In this document: positions 35,404 to 37,886 of the stretch, one piece after another
How the letters are laid out: the number at the start of each line of letters is the position of its first letter
Position numbering within the stretch: position 1 is the stretch's first letter
Source of the DNA: Rhodospirillaceae bacterium
GTDB lineage: Bacteria; Pseudomonadota; Alphaproteobacteria; Rhodospirillales; UBA2165
Assembly: GCA_002687515.1 (NCBI GenBank)
Contig: NZAK01000154.1
Coordinates: 1 to 37,886 of the forward strand
Length of the DNA: 37,886 nt
Direction: 5' to 3'
Notes under the pieces: model-generated
Told to the model about the DNA's origin: nothing
What the model saw: only the letters and a program-made list of their open reading frames with translations
Database searches by the model: none
Position numbers and translations under genes: made by a program

Positions 35404-35470
35404 GATCCGGCTCGCGGATCGGCTGGATCGGTTGATTTTCTGCCCTTTCCGGGGGCTTCCCCGGCGAAAG
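35404..35470 (-). promoter_or_regulatory. Structured 5' leader of the atp operon
   Basis: Two stems lie between the putative promoter and the atpH GTG. GATCCG (35404-35409) pairs with CGGATC (35415-35420). CCGGGG (35449-35454) pairs with CCCCGG (35459-35464) around GCTT, and the outer CTTTC/GAAAG sequences extend it with a 2-base bulge. No T-run follows on the minus strand, so they look like leader structure, not terminators. Confidence 0.4.
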
Positions 35471-35489
35471 CGACCGTTGTCTAGCATAC

Positions 35490-35518
35490 TGGTCCGATGC
35501 ATGCAAGAGGTCGGACCA
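35490..35518. promoter_or_regulatory. Perfect inverted repeat at the atp promoter, possible operator
   Basis: TGGTCCGA (35490-35497) and TCGGACCA (35511-35518) are perfect 8-base arms with a 13-base spacer that itself contains TGCATGCA. It overlaps the putative -10 of the atp promoter, a typical place for a repressor site. The regulator is unknown. Confidence 0.4.
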
Positions 35519-35544
35519 TAGTGGTAATTATTGTTTTTTATCAA
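35515..35544 (-). promoter_or_regulatory. Putative promoter of the atpHAGDC operon
   Basis: On the minus strand TTGATA (35544-35539) and TATGGT (35520-35515) are spaced by 18 bases, about 145 bases before the atpH start and just after the priA stop. An alternative -10, TATGCT at 35488-35483, has no good -35. By eye only. Confidence 0.35.
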
Positions 35545-35564
35545 TAAGTTACATAGCTCTTTGG

Positions 35565-37781
35565 TCACATGAAACTGTACGGATCGACGTCGGTCTGAAC
35601 CCGTACTTTTTTCGGCAGCGGCGTCGCCTTGAGCCAGTTCCGGATGCGCTCCTGGATATTGACCCGGCGCCCGGCCTTGACCAGGAAGCGGCGGCGGTGG
35701 CGGCCGCGCAGCAAGGCCAGCGGCGCCGGCGCCGGACCCAGAACCTGAATCTCGGCCGAGCGCGGCGCCGAGCGCCCGAGGGCGCGGGCGGCCTCGTCGA
35801 CCAGGGCCTCATCGATCGCCGATAGGATGATGCCGACCAGGCGGCCGAAGGGCGGCATGCCGGCGCCTTCCCGGTCCTTGGCCTCGGCGGCCAGGAATCC
35901 TTCGCGGTCGCCCCCGGCCAAGGCGCGGATGACGGGATGTTCCGGCATATAGGTCTGCACCAGGACCTGGCCCGGGCGCTGGGCGCGGCCGGCGCGCCCC
36001 GCGACCTGGTATAGAAGCTGGAAGGTGCGCTCGGCGGCGCGCAGATCGCCGCCGGCCAGACCGAGATCCGCATCGACCACGCCGACCAGCGTCAAATAGG
36101 GAAAATGATAACCCTTGGCGATGATCTGGGTGCCGATAATCAGATCCACCTCGCGTTCCTCGATGCGGCGCACCAGCTCCTCGGCCTGGGCCGGGGTGTA
36201 GATGGTGTCGCTGGCGGCCAGGGCCGCGTTAATATCGGGGAAGCGTTCGGCGACCTCTTCGGCCAGGCGCTCGACGCCCGGCCCGCAGGCGGTGAACTGG
36301 TCCTCGGCGCCGCATTCGTCACAGGCATCGGGCTGGCGCGCCGCATAGCCGCAGTGATGGCATTGCAGGCGCTTGAGCAGCCGGTGCTCGACCAGCCAGG
36401 CGCTGCACTGCGGGCATTGCAGCCGGTGGCCGCATTTGCGGCAAAGGGTCAGCGGCGCATAGCCGCGCCGGTTGAGGAACAACAAAGCCTGTTCGCCGGC
36501 GCCGAAGGTGCGCCCGAGCGCGCCCACCAGGGACGGCGACAGCCAGCGCCCGCGCTCCGGTTTGTCTTGGCGCATATCGGCGATGCGAATGTCGGGTAGG
36601 GCGGCGCCGCCGTGCCGGTCGGCAAGATGGTGGCAGCGATAGCGGCCGCCCTGGACATTCTGATCGGTTTCCAGGGACGGCGTCGCCGAGACCAGAATCA
36701 CCGGGACCTGGCCAAGCTGGGCGCGCACTACGGCCATGTCGCGGGCGTTGTAGATGACGCCGTCTTCCTGTTTGAAGGATTGATCATGCTCCTCATCGAC
36801 GGCGATCACGCCGAGATCGGCAAACGGCAGAAATAATGAAGAGCGGGCGCCGACCACCACCCGGGCTTCGCCGTTCGCCACCGCGCGCCAGGTGGTGCGC
36901 CGCTGAACGCCGGTCAGATCCGAATGCCAGACCGCCGGACGGACGCCGAAGCGGCCTTCGAAGCGCCGCAGCCACTGGGCGCTGAGCGCGATCTCGGGCA
37001 GCATCACCAGCGCCTGTTTGCCCTTGGCCAGCGCCGCCGCCACCGCTTCCAGATAAACCTCGGTCTTGCCCGAACCGGGCACCCCTTCGATCACCGTGAC
37101 GGCGAAGCCGCCGCCCTCAACCTGGGCGCGGAGATCATCGGCCGCGGTTTGCTGATCGGGCGAAAGCTTCGGCCCGGTTGCCGCCCAATCGGGCATCTCG
37201 AAAGCCGGCGGCGGCGCCAGGTCGGCGCGCAGCAAAACCCCGGCATCGGCCAGGCCCTTGACCACCGAGGGCCCGACGCCGGCTTCGGCGGCGATCTCCT
37301 TGGGCGTCCGGGGCGGGCCGTCGGCGAGGAGGCCAAGAACCCGCCCGCGCGCCTTGGTCATCTTGAATTCGGGTGCATCAGGCGCCAGCGCGTAGGCGCG
37401 CACCGGCTTTTCCGGCTGCAATGCGGCGGGCACGCTCATCGCCATTTTCAGCACCGGCCCCCAGGCCGCCATGTTGTAAGCGGCCACCCATTCGACGAAG
37501 CGGCGCGAAACATCCGGCAGCGGCGGCGCCGATAGGCGTTCCAGCACCGATTTCAGCTTGCCCTCGGGCACCGCGTCCGGCGGCGTATCCCAAACCACGC
37601 CGATGACCTGGCGCGGGCCCAGCGGCACCGCGACGAAATCGCCGGGCGCCAGATGCAGCCCGCCCGGCACCGCATAGGTATAGCCGCGCCCGAGCGGCAG
37701 CGGCAACAGAACGGTGACGCACGCGTCTGTTTGGATATCGGCGTTGCGGGCATCGTCGCGGCTGGTGTTCAGGCGGGGCAT
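35565..37781 (-). CDS. priA: Primosomal protein N', replication restart helicase PriA
   Basis: The 738-residue superfamily 2 DNA helicase restarts replication at collapsed forks. An N-terminal 3'-DNA-binding domain (LPLPLGRGYTYAVP near residue 26) is followed by a winged-helix region, the Walker A loop GVPGSGKT at 233-240, DEEH at 329-332, and the zinc domain with eight cysteines (CRKCGHRLQCPQC and CHHCGY...CDECG, about residues 440-490). The YHFPYLTLVGVVDADLGL segment and the GRAGRAQRPGQV motif VI come later. It lies upstream of the atp operon, separated by 194 bases that hold the atp promoter. Confidence 0.96.
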   Translation of the reverse strand: MPRLNTSRDDARNADIQTDACVTVLLPLPLGRGYTYAVPGGLHLAPGDFVAVPLGPRQVIGVVWDTPPDAVPEGKLKSVLERLSAPPLPDVSRRFVEWVAAYNMAAWGPVLKMAMSVPAALQPEKPVRAYALAPDAPEFKMTKARGRVLGLLADGPPRTPKEIAAEAGVGPSVVKGLADAGVLLRADLAPPPAFEMPDWAATGPKLSPDQQTAADDLRAQVEGGGFAVTVIEGVPGSGKTEVYLEAVAAALAKGKQALVMLPEIALSAQWLRRFEGRFGVRPAVWHSDLTGVQRRTTWRAVANGEARVVVGARSSLFLPFADLGVIAVDEEHDQSFKQEDGVIYNARDMAVVRAQLGQVPVILVSATPSLETDQNVQGGRYRCHHLADRHGGAALPDIRIADMRQDKPERGRWLSPSLVGALGRTFGAGEQALLFLNRRGYAPLTLCRKCGHRLQCPQCSAWLVEHRLLKRLQCHHCGYAARQPDACDECGAEDQFTACGPGVERLAEEVAERFPDINAALAASDTIYTPAQAEELVRRIEEREVDLIIGTQIIAKGYHFPYLTLVGVVDADLGLAGGDLRAAERTFQLLYQVAGRAGRAQRPGQVLVQTYMPEHPVIRALAGGDREGFLAAEAKDREGAGMPPFGRLVGIILSAIDEALVDEAARALGRSAPRSAEIQVLGPAPAPLALLRGRHRRRFLVKAGRRVNIQERIRNWLKATPLPKKVRVQTDVDPYSFM

Positions 37782-37886
37782 GGGCTACACTCAAGTGGTC
37801 TATATCATCTAATTTGCACCCCTACGACGGCGTTGCAAGGTTTCCGGCGAGGAGCGCGCCGCGCCGTGGTGCCAATCCACCACAAG
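37782..37886. other. Upstream region of priA, window edge
   Basis: The last 105 bases hold no gene I can support. A minus-strand promoter for priA should lie here, but only weak -10-like TATATC-type sequence near 37801-37806 is seen. Confidence 0.3.

Noticed and set aside
35530..35547. Possible priA terminator TTATTG...CAATAA
   Set aside because: The stem is only 6 AT pairs and no T-run follows on the minus strand; it also overlaps the -35 of the atp promoter.

Overview
The window reads as about 38 kb of chromosome from a GC-rich alphaproteobacterium, most like a Rhodospirillales-type, probably free-living heterotroph. The basis is gene order and protein character: the run zeta-subunit/DUF1476 - purC - purS - purQ - purL - bolA - grxD, the separate five-gene F1 operon atpH-A-G-D-C with priA just upstream, and TTT and TRAP solute transporters. 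I recognised no tRNA, rRNA, CRISPR array or prophage. The assignment comes from recall of families and synteny, not from a search.

Layout. 1-98: right end of an IS21-family insertion sequence (last codons of an istB-like frame plus three terminal repeats), which cuts into a deaminase-type amidohydrolase that survives only as its C-terminal third (99-496). 493-3085: a TctA-TctB fusion permease and a RidA-family protein on the minus strand. 3086-3492: mostly non-coding, with small palindromes and an orphan C-terminal fragment. 3493-7458 (minus strand): a tight CoA-metabolism operon read as enoyl-CoA hydratase, thiolase-like lipid-transfer protein, DUF35 zinc-ribbon/OB protein, PaaK-like acyl-CoA ligase and an uncharacterised 56-residue protein. 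7745-8722: a metal-dependent amidohydrolase/decarboxylase with its own terminator. 9068-9695: bolA-grxD. 9861-13789: purC-purS-purQ-purL. 13898-17113: a TANGO2/NRDE protein, diverging from the ATP synthase zeta subunit, a class III nucleotide cyclase and a DUF924 protein. 17137-21438: an MBL hydrolase, two paralogous DMT transporters, a glutathione transferase and MsrB. 21447-23561 (minus): a CxxCxxCC cluster protein, YchJ and a CmcJ/NvfI-like oxidoreductase. 23738-27823: a gamma-resorcylate-decarboxylase-like enzyme facing a complete TRAP transporter. 28036-29579: a nitroreductase and a DoxX membrane protein. 29885-35370: a DUF2141 secreted protein and the atpHAGDC operon. 35565-37781: priA.

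How the genes may work together. Housekeeping parts are de novo purine synthesis (FGAM synthase of the three-subunit PurS/PurQ/PurL kind plus SAICAR synthetase), the F1 sector with its alphaproteobacterial zeta inhibitor encoded about 15 kb away, iron-sulfur/redox maintenance (BolA-monothiol Grx, MsrB, GST) and replication restart (PriA). Accessory parts are catabolic. The 3.5-7.5 kb operon holds the steps ligase, hydratase and thiolase-fold lyase plus DUF35, the layout of CoA-linked side-chain shortening in steroid-like or other ring compounds. The 22.7-27.8 kb block couples a dihydroxybenzoate-type decarboxylase to a TRAP importer and, divergently, to a probable Fe/2-oxoglutarate-type oxygenase. 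These substrate assignments are inference.

The most interesting items are the Ltp/DUF35-like operon with its unannotated 56-residue gene, the decarboxylase-oxygenase-TRAP neighbourhood, the one-chain TctA-TctB permease beside an IS-broken amidohydrolase, and the palindrome and structured leader in front of atpH. I did not find a defence system or other clearly new type of system.
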